Assembly (NCBI GenBank): GCA_003427395.1
Contig: BFEA01000072.1
Coordinates: forward strand, 2,793,327 to 2,821,153
Length of the DNA stretch: 27,827 nt
Source of the DNA: Chara braunii
Lineage: Eukaryota > Streptophyta > Charophyceae > Charales > Characeae
Direction of reading: 5' to 3'
In this document: piece by piece, positions 9,580 to 20,412 of the stretch
How the letters are laid out: every line of letters begins with the position of its first letter
Numbering within the stretch: the stretch's first letter is position 1
Notes under the pieces: generated by a model
What the model was told of the DNA's origin: nothing
Seen by the model: the letters and a program-made list of their open reading frames with translations, nothing else
Databases searched by the model: none
Position numbers and translations under genes: made by a program

Positions 9580-10250
9580 CGAACTATTTTTTCATAGGTA
9601 GTTGCTTTAGATGCTCGCCATATGCTAGAGCTATATGAGTGAGTTCAATTTCTGCATCTTCAGAGTTAAGTTTATTTAACCGTATTTGTCTTTGTATAAA
9701 TTTTAGAAAGACGCTTTCGCTAAGGGAAGTGTTGTCCAATGTTTTGCAAATCAAACGAGTTAGTCAAATTTCTGTGTTTGCAAGTTTGACTTTTGAATAA
9801 GTTTCATAAACGACTTAGTAAATACATGGGAAACTTATTTTCATAGAAGAAGTGTTGCCCAAATTTTTGTTAAATTAGGAGTTGGATAAATTTTACTTTG
9901 TGACGTCAAAATTGTTCTTATGATTTATATTTAGTTTCTTACTAATTTTGAAAAGACACTTTCGCTGGAGGGAGAGCTGCCGAAATTTCTACAAATCTAA
10001 AGAGTTAGGGAATTTTGTCTAAGCAGAGTTCAAGTTTTGTCTTTGAGTTCATATCTAGCTTAGTATAAAATTGAGAAACTTATTTTTCTAATAGGAGCGC
10101 TGCCAAAAAGTTTTATTAATTTAGAAAGTTTGATAAAATTTGACTCTGTAAAATCAAAATCATTCTTTAATTTTATATATAGTTAAGTCCAAAAATTTTG
10201 AAAAGGCAATTTTTCTAGAGGGACTGTTGCGAAAATGTTTCCGTTTCAAG
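9580..10250 (+). repeat. Tandem repeat of about 123 bp with alternating unit types
   Basis: Unit heads fall near 9580, 9706, 9830, 9952, 10074 and 10202 (steps 126, 124, 122, 122, 128). Units at 9706, 9952 and 10202 begin AAAGACGCTTTCGCT or variants; those at 9580, 9830 and 10074 begin GAAACTTATTTTCAT or variants. The basic unit is therefore arranged as a dimer of about 246 bp. Common later landmarks are GTTAGTCAAATTT-like and TCAAAATTGTTCTT-like blocks. Unit lengths are not multiples of three throughout, which argues against coding. Confidence 0.7.
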
Positions 10251-10343
10251 GATTTATATTATATTTTGAAATGAAAAACGTTGACGATCCACCTCGTATA
10301 GGTGAGATACTATGAAAATTTTCTTTGATTTTTAGCATCATCT

Positions 10344-10863
10344 CAACATAAAAATTTTCAGCATTAAATAATCATTCTATAGTGAAATTACATTCTAAAT
10401 TTAAAATTTTTATCCCATCTTAAAAAATGTCATTCCAATTTTAATTTTTTTTATCTTACTTGAAAATTTTTCTTCCAAGAATGGTGTATCTTTTCTTATT
10501 TGAACTGCATGCTAGAGATGAAATCAAAATCTGGATGAGTTCATGAAATATTTTAATTGGACTGTCATTCTAAATAAGGATTTTCAGTTATAAATAGGTT
10601 TATCTAATCTAAATTAGAAGATATTTGTTGTAGAAGAATGAAATTTTAATTAAAACATTTCATAAACTCGTCCAGACTTCCATTTCATGTTGAACAAATA
10701 GATGTAGTTGGAAGGGAAAACTCATATTTAGACGGGACCTTATCAAATAAAACTGAAAATTTTAGAATTGGACGAACATTGGAATGATAATTTATAAATA
10801 TGAAGAATTTTTTTTTATGGAATGTTTTTTCAACTTTCATTTATCGTGGGAATTTTTCTGTTG
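10344..10863. mobile_element. 520-bp foldback element FB1
   Basis: Starts CAACATAAAAATT and ends AATTTTTCTGTTG. The two halves are imperfect inverted copies around a centre near 10600; for example CTGGATGAGTTCATGAAATA (10532) faces CATTTCATAAACTCGTCCAG (10657). It is AT-rich and non-coding. The copy FB2 lies about 1.1 kb downstream in the same orientation. The flanks show no clear target duplication. Confidence 0.75.
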
Positions 10864-11445
10864 AAAAAGTTAAGTTTAGACTTAGTTTTGTGAGAGGTTG
10901 CAGTGAGACGTGATATGAGTTCTTATTCTCCATGCACTTAAAGTTAGTTTTTGAAACTAGGCTTTGTTGTGTAATGGTACTAATGAGTCCTCTTTGGTCA
11001 CTTTGATTCAAGATCTGACTTATTTCAGCCTCATCGTACGAAGATCATCTTCTGTTATCTTTTGATAATATCTTTTGATAGATAACAAGTCGATTTAGCT
11101 TCAAACTCATTCTCGGGACTCAACCTAAGGCCTTAGCCCTTATGGGTTAAATTGTTTCCTTGAGTTTTTACCTGGACTCTTATTGAATGACAATTTAAAA
11201 AGGACTAAGTATTTTTCTTTGGACTGTTGGATAAACGTTGGGGTTTGTGCGGATAAGGCAAAGGGTTTGGGTGCAGAGAGTCGTTGAAGTTGACCCCATG
11301 TAATGCGTGGTCTGTCGGTGTTGAATCAGGATGCGATCGAAGGTATGTTTATGAGTTGAAGTTTGAATTTGACTTCCTCTGATCATGTCTATATTTTGAA
11401 GGGAGTCACACCGTGATTGTGAGAGTGATCGTCTCGTGTCTGATA
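10864..11445. other. Unassigned spacer between the two foldback elements
   Basis: No primer-binding site, polypurine tract or coding motif of an LTR element was seen, and no gene. The frame at 11195-11386 (-) is not recognisable. Confidence 0.4.
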
Positions 11446-11966
11446 CAACATAAAAAAAATTATGAATTAAATAATCATTCTATAGTAAGATTGCATTTTA
11501 AATTTTAAATTTTCATTCAATCCTAAAAAATGTCGTTCAATTTTTTAATTTTGTTTGTCTTACTTGAAAACGTTAATTCCAAGAATAGGGAATCTCATCT
11601 TATTTCAACTGCATGCTAGAGATAGTGTGAAAGTTTAGATGAATTCATAAAATATTTTAATTGGACTGTCATTCTATGTAAGGATTTTCAGTCATAAATA
11701 GGTTAATCCAATTCAAATTAGAAAATATTTGTTGTAGTAAAATAAAAGTTTTATTAAAATATTTCATAAACTCGTCCAGACTTTCATTCCATATTTAACA
11801 AAAAGATGTGGTTAGAAGGAAAAACTCATATTCAGACGGGAACTTATCACATAAAACTGAAAATTTTAGAATTTGACGTACATTAGAATGATAATTTATA
11901 AATGTGAAGTTTTTTTTTTTTTGAATGTTTTTTCAACTTTCATTTCTTGTGGGAATTTTTATGTTG
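11446..11966. mobile_element. 521-bp foldback element FB2
   Basis: Colinear with FB1 over its full length (roughly 85% by eye), starting CAACATAAAA and ending TTTTTATGTTG. It has the same inverted organisation, centred near 11700. It is flanked by TA on both sides, compatible with a TA target site, but FB1 does not show this. The frame at 11873-12088 (+) starts inside it and is not supported. Confidence 0.75.
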
Positions 11967-12256
11967 TAAACCCATTATATTTATATTTTATGTATCCACA
12001 CAGTTTACTTTGGTTGTGGGTAAGGTTTGAACTGATTGTAATTAAAAAAGGGAGATCCTTTTTACTCTTGCTCCTTATATTTTTATAGTTGGACGTTAAG
12101 GTTTGTGGTGGTTGTCAAAGTCAAACCCCTTGACCTGTTTCTAGATCCCTGATGATGGAGCCACATTCCCAGGGTCAGAGGAGTTTGGCCGCTACAAAAG
12201 GGTGAAACTCGCCTACCTTTCCTCTCCGCAGTGTGTAGAAGAGGGTAGGTCTCGTA
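11967..12256. other. Unassigned spacer before the large inverted repeat
   Basis: No gene or repeat was recognised. GC content begins to rise near 12120. Confidence 0.35.
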
Positions 12257-12992
12257 ATCGCACTTGCAATTGTCCGTCGTCGAGAGATTAACATCTCAAA
12301 ACGAGTGTCGGTCGACACTTGAATGTCGAAAACAAACCTCGAAATTATTGAGGACCGCATGATCATAGGTACCACATAATACACTATCCTCACAACTTCT
12401 TGCGTAGCCATGCATGACTGATCGATATGACAAGACCTACTTCGGCGGGACGTTTATTCAGAGTCTCGTGTGCAACGCTTATTTATCATTCGTTGCCTAA
12501 AAGTTATTGGTTGAATACGAAAAAGGGACTAGGCATGATTTACGTACGGAGTTTGGTTTTATTCTGGTGAAGTGTTTTGTGTGGTCAGATGAACCGTCCT
12601 AATCGACCAACGTAGAGTCGTGCTTTGGAGATCAGCTCCCAGAGTGTCGGTTCACTTACGGGCCCGATTTCGGTGTTCGATCGCCCGTACCCCTTATGCT
12701 ACAGCAATCGAGAAACAACCTCGGCTAGACCACCTCTGTGATTGCACCTCAGCAACTTTTGCACGTGGTTTGGTAGCTTCGCGAGGATACTCTTGTCCAA
12801 GGGTGGTGACAACCCCTTGGGCAGAGGTAAAGACGTTCCTCGCACGACCTCTGCCATGTCGTAGGGGTTCACAAGAGATACGACTAGCGCACTCGGTCGG
12901 AGCGGCGAAAGCTCTGCTAGCGAAGAAGTCCTGCAAAATCCCGCATGACGCGGCTAGGATGATTCACTGGCAGGACCGATGAGCTCGACAAC
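12257..12992 (+). repeat. Left arm of a large inverted repeat (unit C)
   Basis: Colinear with the reverse complement of 13638-14368 across about 735 bp. Matching anchors include CGTCGAGAGATTAAC, GGTACC.CATA.TACACTATC, AGAGTCTCGTG, AAAAAGGGACTAGGC, CATGTCGTAGGGGTT, GTCCTGCAAAATCC and GCTCGACAAC. From about 12523 to 12911 it is also homologous to the beginnings of tandem units A and B. The open frames at 12620-12982 and 12694-12936 lie within the arm and are not kept open in the other arm, so they are probably chance frames. Confidence 0.85.
12796..12821 (+). other. Conserved hairpin in unit C
   Basis: TCCAAGGG pairs with CCCTTGGG around the loop TGGTGACAAC. Relative to units A and B, one T:A pair has become C:G, a compensatory change. 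Confidence 0.6.
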
Positions 12993-13069
12993 ATAAGGTA
13001 GAGAGGTGGCTGCATTGGTGGAGTCGTAGTGGTCAGGGCTGCATCAGCACACAGACACACACACATGAG

Positions 13070-13129
13070 GAGAGAGAGAGAGAGGGGGGGGGGGGGGGGG
13101 GGGAAGGGGGAAAAAAAAAAAAAAAAAGG

Positions 13130-13168
<39 letters not shown>

Positions 13169-13352
13169 NNNNNNNNNNNNNNNNNNNNNNNNNNNNNNNN
13201 NNNNNNNNNNNNNNNNNNNNNNNNNNNNNNNNNNNNNNNNNNNNNNNNNNNNNNNNNNNNNNNNNNNNNNNNNNNNNNNNNNNNNNNNNNNNNNNNNNNN
13301 NNNNNNNNNNNNNNNNNNNNNNNNNNNNNNNNNNNNNNNNNNNNNNNNNNNN

Positions 13353-13392
<40 letters not shown>

Positions 13393-13409
13393 AGAGAGAG
13401 AGAGAGAGA

Positions 13410-13455
<46 letters not shown>

Positions 13456-13500
13456 AGGGTGTAAGGGAGAGAGAGAGAGAGTGGACAGGGTGTAAGGGAC
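13070..13500. repeat. (GA)n, poly-G and poly-A tract with a 184-base gap
   Basis: GA repeats run into long G-runs and an A-run, then 184 N (13169-13352), then (GA)n again to about 13450. A duplicated block TGGACAGGGTGTAAGGGA follows at 13451 and 13482 (period 31). The poly-G stretch next to the gap may be sequencing or assembly artefact; the true tract is probably (GA)n of unknown length. Frames crossing it are meaningless. Confidence 0.9.
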
Positions 13501-13637
13501 TCACACGGGCGGGTGCATGTGAATGCAAGTTGGTGCGGTCAACAAAAAATAAGTCTCGAACAGGGGCGGATAATGATGTTCTCACGAGTGCAGGTGGGTC
13601 TAAGTGAGGATTTGTTTCTGCTGGCGGGTGGGTTGGC

Positions 13638-14368
13638 GTTGTCGAGCATATTGGTCCCGCAGGGGAACCCTCCCGACCCCGTAACGTAGGATTTTGCAGG
13701 ACTTTTTATCGCAATGGAGGGTTCACCGCTCCGCCCGAGTGCCCCAACCGCACCTCTTGCTAACCCCTACGACATGATAGGGGTCATGCGAGGTACAACT
13801 TACCTCTGCCCAAGGAGTTGTCACCACTCATGGACAAACGTATCCCCGTCGAGCTACCGAACCACGTGCAAAAGTTGATCAAGTGCAATCGCAGTGGTGG
13901 CCTAACCAAGGGCGTTTCTTGTACGTTGTGGCATAGGGGGTACGAGCGGTCGACCGCCTTAATCGGACTCGCGCCCGAACCGATGTTTTGGAGGGTGATG
14001 TCCCAACCGAGGTTCAGCGTCCGTTGACTAGGACGGCCTATCTAACCACGGGGTACACCTCGTCAAAATGAAACCAAGTTTCACATGTAAATCACGCCTA
14101 GTCCCTTTTTCATTCAACTCATAACCATTTAATGACAATATACATGAATGACACTCACGAGACTCTAAATAAATATTGTAGCGTCTTAAGCTTTGTCATA
14201 TGGACCAGTTATGCATAAATGCCTAAGAAGTCAAAGTGATAGTGTACTATGGGGTACCCATAATTATGCGATTCTATGTTTTTTTTTGTCGCTTTCCACA
14301 CTTGAGTGTGGGTTGACACGCGTCTTAAGGGGTTAATCTCTCGACGCTATGACAATCGTAAGCGTTTT
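13638..14368 (-). repeat. Right arm of the large inverted repeat (unit D)
   Basis: Inverted counterpart of 12257-12992. On the minus strand it runs from GACAATCGTAAGCG (outer) to GCTCGACAAC (inner). It keeps the family block GGTAGCTCGACGGGGATAC and the GGTGACA loop at about 13818-13825, but the hairpin arms here are partly mismatched. The frame at 13818-14027 (+) is antisense to the family consensus and unsupported. Confidence 0.85.
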
Positions 14369-14490
14369 ACTCTCTCCGCCCCATTCCATTTGACCTGTCT
14401 CAAAATTTCCCCTTGGGTTTCCCCAAGCCAGCAACGGTTAAAATTCATGAACGTGTTTTCTAATTTCATTATTAGAATGTAAGTGTTGGA
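14369..14490. other. Short spacer between the inverted repeat and the LINE tail
   Basis: Nothing was recognised. One copy of the LINE target-site duplication should lie immediately left of 14491; no matching copy was found at the other end. Confidence 0.3.
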
Positions 14491-14509
14491 TTTTTTTTTT
14501 TTTAAGTTC

Positions 14510-17500
14510 CTATTTTATTTCGATTTCTGTTTGAATTTGTCGTTTAATTGAATCAATGAATTCATGATCATCTAACCTTGCCCCTTCCATTTCAAAGGTG
14601 CATCTTCTCAACCAAATGACCCACAACACTGTTTTTCTTCCTACTATAAATAAGTTGCGGGTGAATTCATTATAAGGATCTGGAATCCAAACTTTTTGTA
14701 AGATTGCCTTCCAATTCCAGAGTCATTGGTATCGGGGACTTAGTTGTGTCCAAATCCGTTCTCACCATCTCCATAACTAGATAGCTCCTAGACATTGTAA
14801 GAAAATATTCTCAATGGTTTATGGAATTGTTTTTGTCGGAAACGCTGAAGAGAAGAATCTACACCATAAGAGTGTTATTCCCTTTAATTCCAAATTAGTT
14901 TGATCTATCAACCAATCCTTCGTATGGAGGCATCGATGTTCAATTCGTCACTGTAGCGAAGCCACCTTGGCTGGTTTAGATTTCATGATTCACAACCATT
15001 TGATTGGCTTCAGATATTTTTTACTAACATTTAGTTGTTTCATTCATCTTTTTGTCACTCTATCTTTCAAATTGATGTGTGGTCTTAACATTCTATATGT
15101 TGATTTCACTGATAAAGTATGAAGAGTTCTCTTATACGTTCGACATTTTTTCATAGGTGTAGTCCAGATTCAATTTATGTGGTCAAGAGTCAGACATGAA
15201 ATGGGAGTGTCAGGTTTGAACGTCAACTATGTAGAGTTATTTTTCAGTATCATTGTCCTAAAAATTATATATTACCCATTTAGTTTCCTGTGTTGGATTA
15301 GGGATTGCCACATTATCTTGAGTCAATATAACTAAGGATGAAAAAACCTATTTCGGGGGGTCAATTTGTAACATATTACCTATTAGGTACGGTTGGTTGT
15401 TAATGGTCACCCAATCTCCCTCCTCAAATTTAGGTCATTTCCTTAAGATTCTAATCCAGTCAAGTGGTATTAGCTCAACTATCTTTTATAGCGCATCTTC
15501 CGTATGATGAGAAGACCTTAGTAGATTCTTAAGCATTGTTGGGGAGATCCACTCCTTAGTTTCCTCATTCTAGATGTCCTTGATACATAGGATTTATTTT
15601 TTGACCCAATCTTTATATGGAGTGTCCATATAATAAAGAACATAACCTTGAGCATCTCTTATCCAACTATTGTTGAAAAAATATTGTTGGCATACTTTTT
15701 TTCATCATTCTAGTGCTACCTTATCGGACATAAGTAACTTTCTCAATGTTTTCAAAAGATTGGACCAGAACGGATCCTTACAAAGGTTAATTTTTGTTGT
15801 CAAACGATCTGAAGTAACTTGGTTATTAAGTATTTTAGAGAATTTTTTAGGGATAGGCCAAAATCTATTTTCTGGTCATGTAATTGGATCTATTTTATCT
15901 GGAGTCTCAGGGGCAATACGTCTAATATGTTCCCAGGCTTACTCACTCCACGGAGTCTTGGGATTGAAGAGTAATTTTTTAATCTATTGGACATATAGAA
16001 TCATTCTTTGTAAAGTCGGGTCAATAATCCTCAAACCCCCTTCGGACTTCGGTCGGATCACTGATTCTCGAACTACTCTACTAATAACATTTTTGCGTTT
16101 GTTATTTCCTCCCCATAGGAATGTCACTACTTGTCTCTGGAGTGTTTTGATAGTCGTTTTATTCACTGCTCATATTGCAGACTTATATAATTTTGAGGCT
16201 AGTACTACATTATTAATGACTAGAGAACGACCTATAATAGAGGTGTGTTTGTTTTTCCATACTTCCAATTTATCTCAGTTTGTTGGACGATTCATGTATT
16301 GTTAGTAGATGGTTTCTCATATGCGAAAAGAGTTATTCCTAGGAGTCAGACAGGGGTATCCAATGGGAGCCATTTATTTTTTGGCTGCTCTGGGGGCCTA
16401 ACCCCCTTATGATGTATCCACCAACCCTGAGTTTTGCATCCCTAATTAACTTTCATATCTGACAACCTACAAAATTTATCCATCATTCTTTGCACGTCTA
16501 TCATAAGTGATAGGTTATCTGCAGAAGTGAAACTCGGATTGCCTCCTCTTGAATTAAAGTAACCTTGATTCATTATGTTTTTATGTTGCCTTAGATTGAA
16601 CGCTAGTGCCTCCATAGTAATAACGAAAAGGTAGGGTGCAATTGAGTCACCTTGTCTTACTGATCTATGTAATGAAATTGGTGGAGCGTCGTTACTATTT
16701 ACCATTACTTTAGTTGTGGCATTATGATGTAGAATTTTAATCCACCTTCTGGAATAAGCTGGAAAATAATTTATTTCCAGACTTTTGTCCAGAAAAAATA
16801 GTCAACGTGGTCATATGCTTTCACAAAATCAATAACTATAATGGCTGCATTATGTTTGGATTGACGAGATAACTTAACTATTTCATTGACTAAGAGGATG
16901 TTATCGTGAATGTTTATGCTTGTTATAAATCCTGTTTGAGCAGGATGAATGATATCCGCAATAATTTTTGTTAACCTATTAGCAAGAGTTTTCGCAACCA
17001 TTTTGTAAACCATTGTGAGTAACGTGATTGGTCGATAATTACTGATATTAGATTTTTCGTGTTTCTTATAGAGAAGAGTTAAAACCCCTTGGCGAGCTAT
17101 TTCCCCCATATTTCCTGATGTCCAACCGTATGATAAAAGTTCATCAAATCTTGTGAAATAAAAATCCAGGCCGATTCTCAAAATTCCTTCGGGAGTCCAT
17201 TAATGTCTGTTTTTTTTTCTTTCTTCCATTAACATTAAGGTTGTCAATATTTCTTCCTTAGACAAAGACATTTCCAATTTGTGGATAATGAAAAGAGGAA
17301 ATCATTTATCTCTTTGTTCCGTTGTTCCAGAGGCAAATCACCAATTTATGAAGAAAACAATTTCTTAAAAAAATCTCTAGTTATCTTGGTGCAAGCAGCA
17401 GTTGAGATGGCCATATCATCGTCATTCCTCAGACGGTATGTTAGTGTCTCTATCATTGTTCTATCTATACGTAACTTGGCCATTGAAAAAAATATTGCAT

Positions 17501-18744
17501 CCATTGCCCCTTCCGTAAGGTGTTTCCTTAGTTTTCCCCTGATTCTAACTCATTGTCAACGATATTCCATTTGATTAATTAATTGATTTTCTAATTCTTG
17601 TATTTCCTTGGCTACTTGCTCTAGAAGTTCTATGTTTTCTGACTCAGTTTCTTGATGTTTTAGTTGTTCGATACGCTCTAGAATTTGCATTTCATTTAAA
17701 TGACATTCTTTAGCTAGCATATTTGAGTATTCATTGCATTTCCGTCTTAGAAAGCTTAGGTAGTCATTAAACCATCGAATGTCATTTCCTATGTGGTCTC
17801 TTTAGTTCTTCCATAATTTTCACATATTTTTTTGATAGGATTTGAAATTTTCATTCTTTATATGGGATGTGTTAAGTTTGTAGTAACGTCTTCCTTTATC
17901 TGTTTTTTTTCTAAATGAGAAAATAGCCACGCACATAGCATGGTCGAGACTAAGGAAAAGGTTACGTGGGAATATTTCAGCCACTTGTAATACCCTTACA
18001 TTTCTTCAGATGCCAATATGAGATCGATACGGAATTTGGTGTTTTGTCTTAATTTTCCCTTCCTAAAACATGTAAACGACCTACAAGTAGGATCAATCCA
18101 CTTGTGTGTGTCGAAAAGAGTCATTTTTTGACTCAGATTGGTTATCATTAACTCATCAGTTTCTATATATGGAGGATAAGGAGAGGGAATGCGTCATCGG
18201 TCAAGGTGTCGATCAGAGGCCACATTGAAATCTTGTGCAATGATAACAAGAATTCCAATTGGTAGGTGTGTCTGGAGGGATTCAAAGAAAATTTGTTGAT
18301 TTCCAACTTCATTGAGCGCACGCAAAGTATATTGACTACTTCTAGTTCAGGCATTGCTAGTATATACGCCCAACGTCCTTCCATTTGGTCTACTTGCCAG
18401 TTTAGTACTTCCACTTTGGAGTAAGGGAGGATCCATATGACCACTCCAACACTACATGGTATAGAGGCATGAGCTCTATAGGCCTAATATGACCATATCT
18501 CCTTATGAACATGATGATATGTCTCTGTATTCATAAAATGAGTCTCTTGAATACATATTACATCCGGCCATTCCTTCACTTCTATCTCTTTTAACTAATC
18601 ATAAATTGCCTGTTTTTTTGTCATCTTAGCTGAAGCAAGTCCATTCACATTGATTGATCTAATATCCACGTCCCCATTCCACTTAATTGTTTTCCATGCT
18701 TTATCTTTATTGTACAAAGTTTCTATTATCTTAAATTCCGCCAT
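14510..18744 (-). pseudogene. LINE ORF2 (endonuclease, reverse transcriptase, zf-RVT), broken
   Basis: ORF2 proteins nick target DNA and copy the element RNA into it. The chosen start, ATG at 18744, opens a frame leading into INVNGL and DVICIQETHF, both endonuclease motifs. A later endonuclease stretch holds DTHKWIDP and FRIDLIL (near 18020-18110); the SDH motif appears as LDH near 17950. Reverse transcriptase motifs follow: NYRPITLL, HPAQTGFI, motif A DFVKAYDHV (17181-16771), RQGDSIAPYLF (16705-16442). The catalytic ADD is changed to ADN. FLWGG and EGGLRI follow at about 15990-16120. Near 14800 TIENIFLQC resembles the zf-RVT core; the frame ends IKRQIQTEIEIK, then TAG. About 1,410 codons, usual for plant LINE ORF2. 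Internal stops and at least two frame changes (for example between 16771 and 16705) make it non-functional. Confidence 0.88.
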
Positions 18745-18759
18745 TCATTCCAGAGGTGA

Positions 18760-19630
18760 AAAAATAATTAAATAAGAATGTTTTTCAATATCCTTCCATT
18801 TCCACAATTTGGATGGAAGCGGACCAATAATTAAAATTGGATATTAATGCTTATTTGTGGCTTACAGACTTTGTCAGGATCCACAGTCTAGCAGTCCTCT
18901 ACTTCTAAAATTTTATTCCTTAAAAGTCTCACCAAAAGAGTAATCACCTCTGACTCGGACCATAATTTGCTTGCCTTGATTTTCAAGAGTTGCATTTCCT
19001 TAAGTGTGACACATCTAAACCAGCGGAGGTCCACTTGATTGGAAACTTCATACTTCAGATACACATCTCTCTTTGCAATTCTGTTTAGTTAAGAGGTCAA
19101 CATGACAGAGGCTAGAAAACTGGGAGGAAATTGTTTTTTACCAAACTTCATTGCTTATAGTCTAATCAATGATTCTCCTACTTTGGCCCCATTGAACATG
19201 GATAGTGCAAGGAAGGGAGATTTGATCCCGTTCACTAGGAGGCTCAGACAACCCCACCTCCCATGATCCTTCTTTGAATCGTACAGGAAGGATAATCATT
19301 CTTGACTTTACCGTGCTCTCCCCAAGCCCGTTTGCCTATACTTGTCTCAACTTTTGTCTCTTACAGGCGAGTTTCCCTTTCGACGAGAGCAAAGGGCGTG
19401 TCTCTTATGCTTTTTCTTCTCCCAATCCCTCAAGATTCTCTAACTTTTCTATTTCCTCTGATTGCAGATCTTCTGTAAGATCTGCTACTTGAGATTGCAA
19501 AATGATTTCTTGATCTGAGTTTGTTTGTACTTCCTTTTGACTCTCTAGGCACTCTCCAGTTTGTGATTTTTCCAACAGACCCTTTCCCCTAGCGCACAAC
19601 CCACATACTCCATAGTCGGACTTTCAGTTT
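18760..19630 (-). pseudogene. Possible LINE ORF1 remnant
   Basis: This lies directly upstream of ORF2 on the same strand, where ORF1 (RNA-binding, gag-like) should be. At about 19590-19630 the minus strand reads CGLCARGKGLLEK in one frame, preceded in another by RYEK. Together these faintly recall the YE-LP-FC--CG--GH zinc-knuckle region of plant LINE ORF1. A Glu/Gln/Leu-rich segment follows (19405-19599), then stop-broken sequence with one open stretch of about 60 codons near 18880-19090. No RNA-recognition or DUF4283 domain was identified, so the call rests on position and a weak motif. Confidence 0.35.
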
Positions 19631-20255
19631 TCTCATACCGCTGCGCTTTGCCTGCCAGGTACGTACTCCCCTGCCATTTCTCTTCGTTCACGATATCTCT
19701 CCCTTACAGCTCTTCTCCCCGCTGTCGTACCTACGCCTTACCACTGGACGACTTATTGGCCAAGTTCATTCACTCTTAGCTATACTACAAAGACGGCAGG
19801 CTACGGGCGGGAAGGGGACCGCCAATCAGAGCGATGGCAACCAGCGGGATGATCACAGGTTGGCGAAGGCATTGTCGTGGAGGAAGAAGAAGAGGGTCAC
19901 CACAATCCCATCATGGTCGGCGCACCCACAAAGGGTTCGGCCACTCAGATTTCTTCTGTCTTGTGGGCAAAGGACCCACCTGATGGGATGCACGTTGACC
20001 CTTTGGTCCGCGCCTCAGGGTTGGCAGAATGGAGGAATTTCGTCAGCTTCTCGACCACGTCGGCACCCCAACACCAGTCAAAAGGGCACGCCTTCCAAGT
20101 CCTCGATTGCCGTGTCGACCACCCACGGGTTTTGAATCACTCGCCACTAGGAATATGGACTATAGTAGTACACGCTAGTTGGCACCCCACGTCCAAAAAA
20201 AAGAAGGGCGGGGACCTTGAGATATCAATTTTGAACTAGTCTGTCGCTGGCAACT
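19631..20255. other. Unassigned, higher-GC stretch
   Basis: It could hold the LINE 5' region, but no DUF4283-like sequence was found on the minus strand. Two overlapping plus-strand frames (19860-20135 and 19877-20239, the longer 120 codons) have no recognisable domain. Nothing favours either as a gene. Confidence 0.35.
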
Positions 20256-20259
20256 CATA

Positions 20260-20353
20260 AACATTGTAATTCATTCATCCACTTCCAGCGACGTTCAAAC
20301 CCAGGTCTGTTATTTCAACAAGCCAGGGGTGTTCCAACTGAGTTAGACCATCG
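20260..20353 (-). repeat. tRNA-derived SINE head, minus strand
   Basis: On the minus strand TCTAACTCAGTTGGA (A box, about 20334-20348) is followed 44 bases later by CTGGGTTTGAACGTC (B box, about 20289-20303). Both fit pol III internal promoters well. The sequence after it, GTGGATGAATGAATTACAAT, resembles that after the B box of the copy at 3575-3660. The anticodon and T stems pair poorly, so it is a SINE rather than a tRNA gene. Confidence 0.6.
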
Positions 20354-20371
20354 ATTTCGAGACCGATCTTG

Positions 20372-20412
20372 ATACTGGTACCAGCATCGTGTCCCAAAAT
20401 TGGGACCAGTAT
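20372..20412. other. Compound hairpin next to the SINE
   Basis: ATACTGGT (20372) pairs with ACCAGTAT (20405), and inside it TCCCA-AAAT-TGGGA forms a small stem. It is followed by an A/T-rich AAATAAAA tract. Confidence 0.5.

Larger units (their letters stand above)
14491..19630 (-). mobile_element. Decayed L1-clade LINE (non-LTR retrotransposon)
   Basis: The element lies on the minus strand with its poly(A) tail shown as thirteen T at 14491-14503. ORF2 domains appear in the expected order: endonuclease (about 17930-18744), reverse transcriptase (about 16440-17270), FLWGG block (near 16100) and zf-RVT zinc region (about 14700-14960). ORF2's stop codon lies 6 bases before the tail, leaving almost no 3' UTR. 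The 5' limit is uncertain: a possible ORF1 zinc-knuckle remnant reaches about 19630. Many stops and frameshifts show that the copy is dead. No target-site duplication was found. Confidence 0.85.

Noticed and set aside
10344-11966. Miniature LTR retrotransposon with FB1 and FB2 as terminal repeats
   Set aside because: There are no TG...CA ends, primer-binding site or polypurine tract, and each copy is itself an inverted repeat.
12917-13607. Long frames on both strands across the gap
   Set aside because: They are made of N bases and simple GA, G and A runs.
15670-16305. Longest plus-strand open frame (211 codons)
   Set aside because: It is antisense to the LINE ORF2; the minus strand carries FLWGG and EGGLRI motifs in the same interval.
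19877-20239. 120-codon plus-strand frame as a gene
   Set aside because: No known domain; a second overlapping frame is almost as long, and the composition explains the openness.
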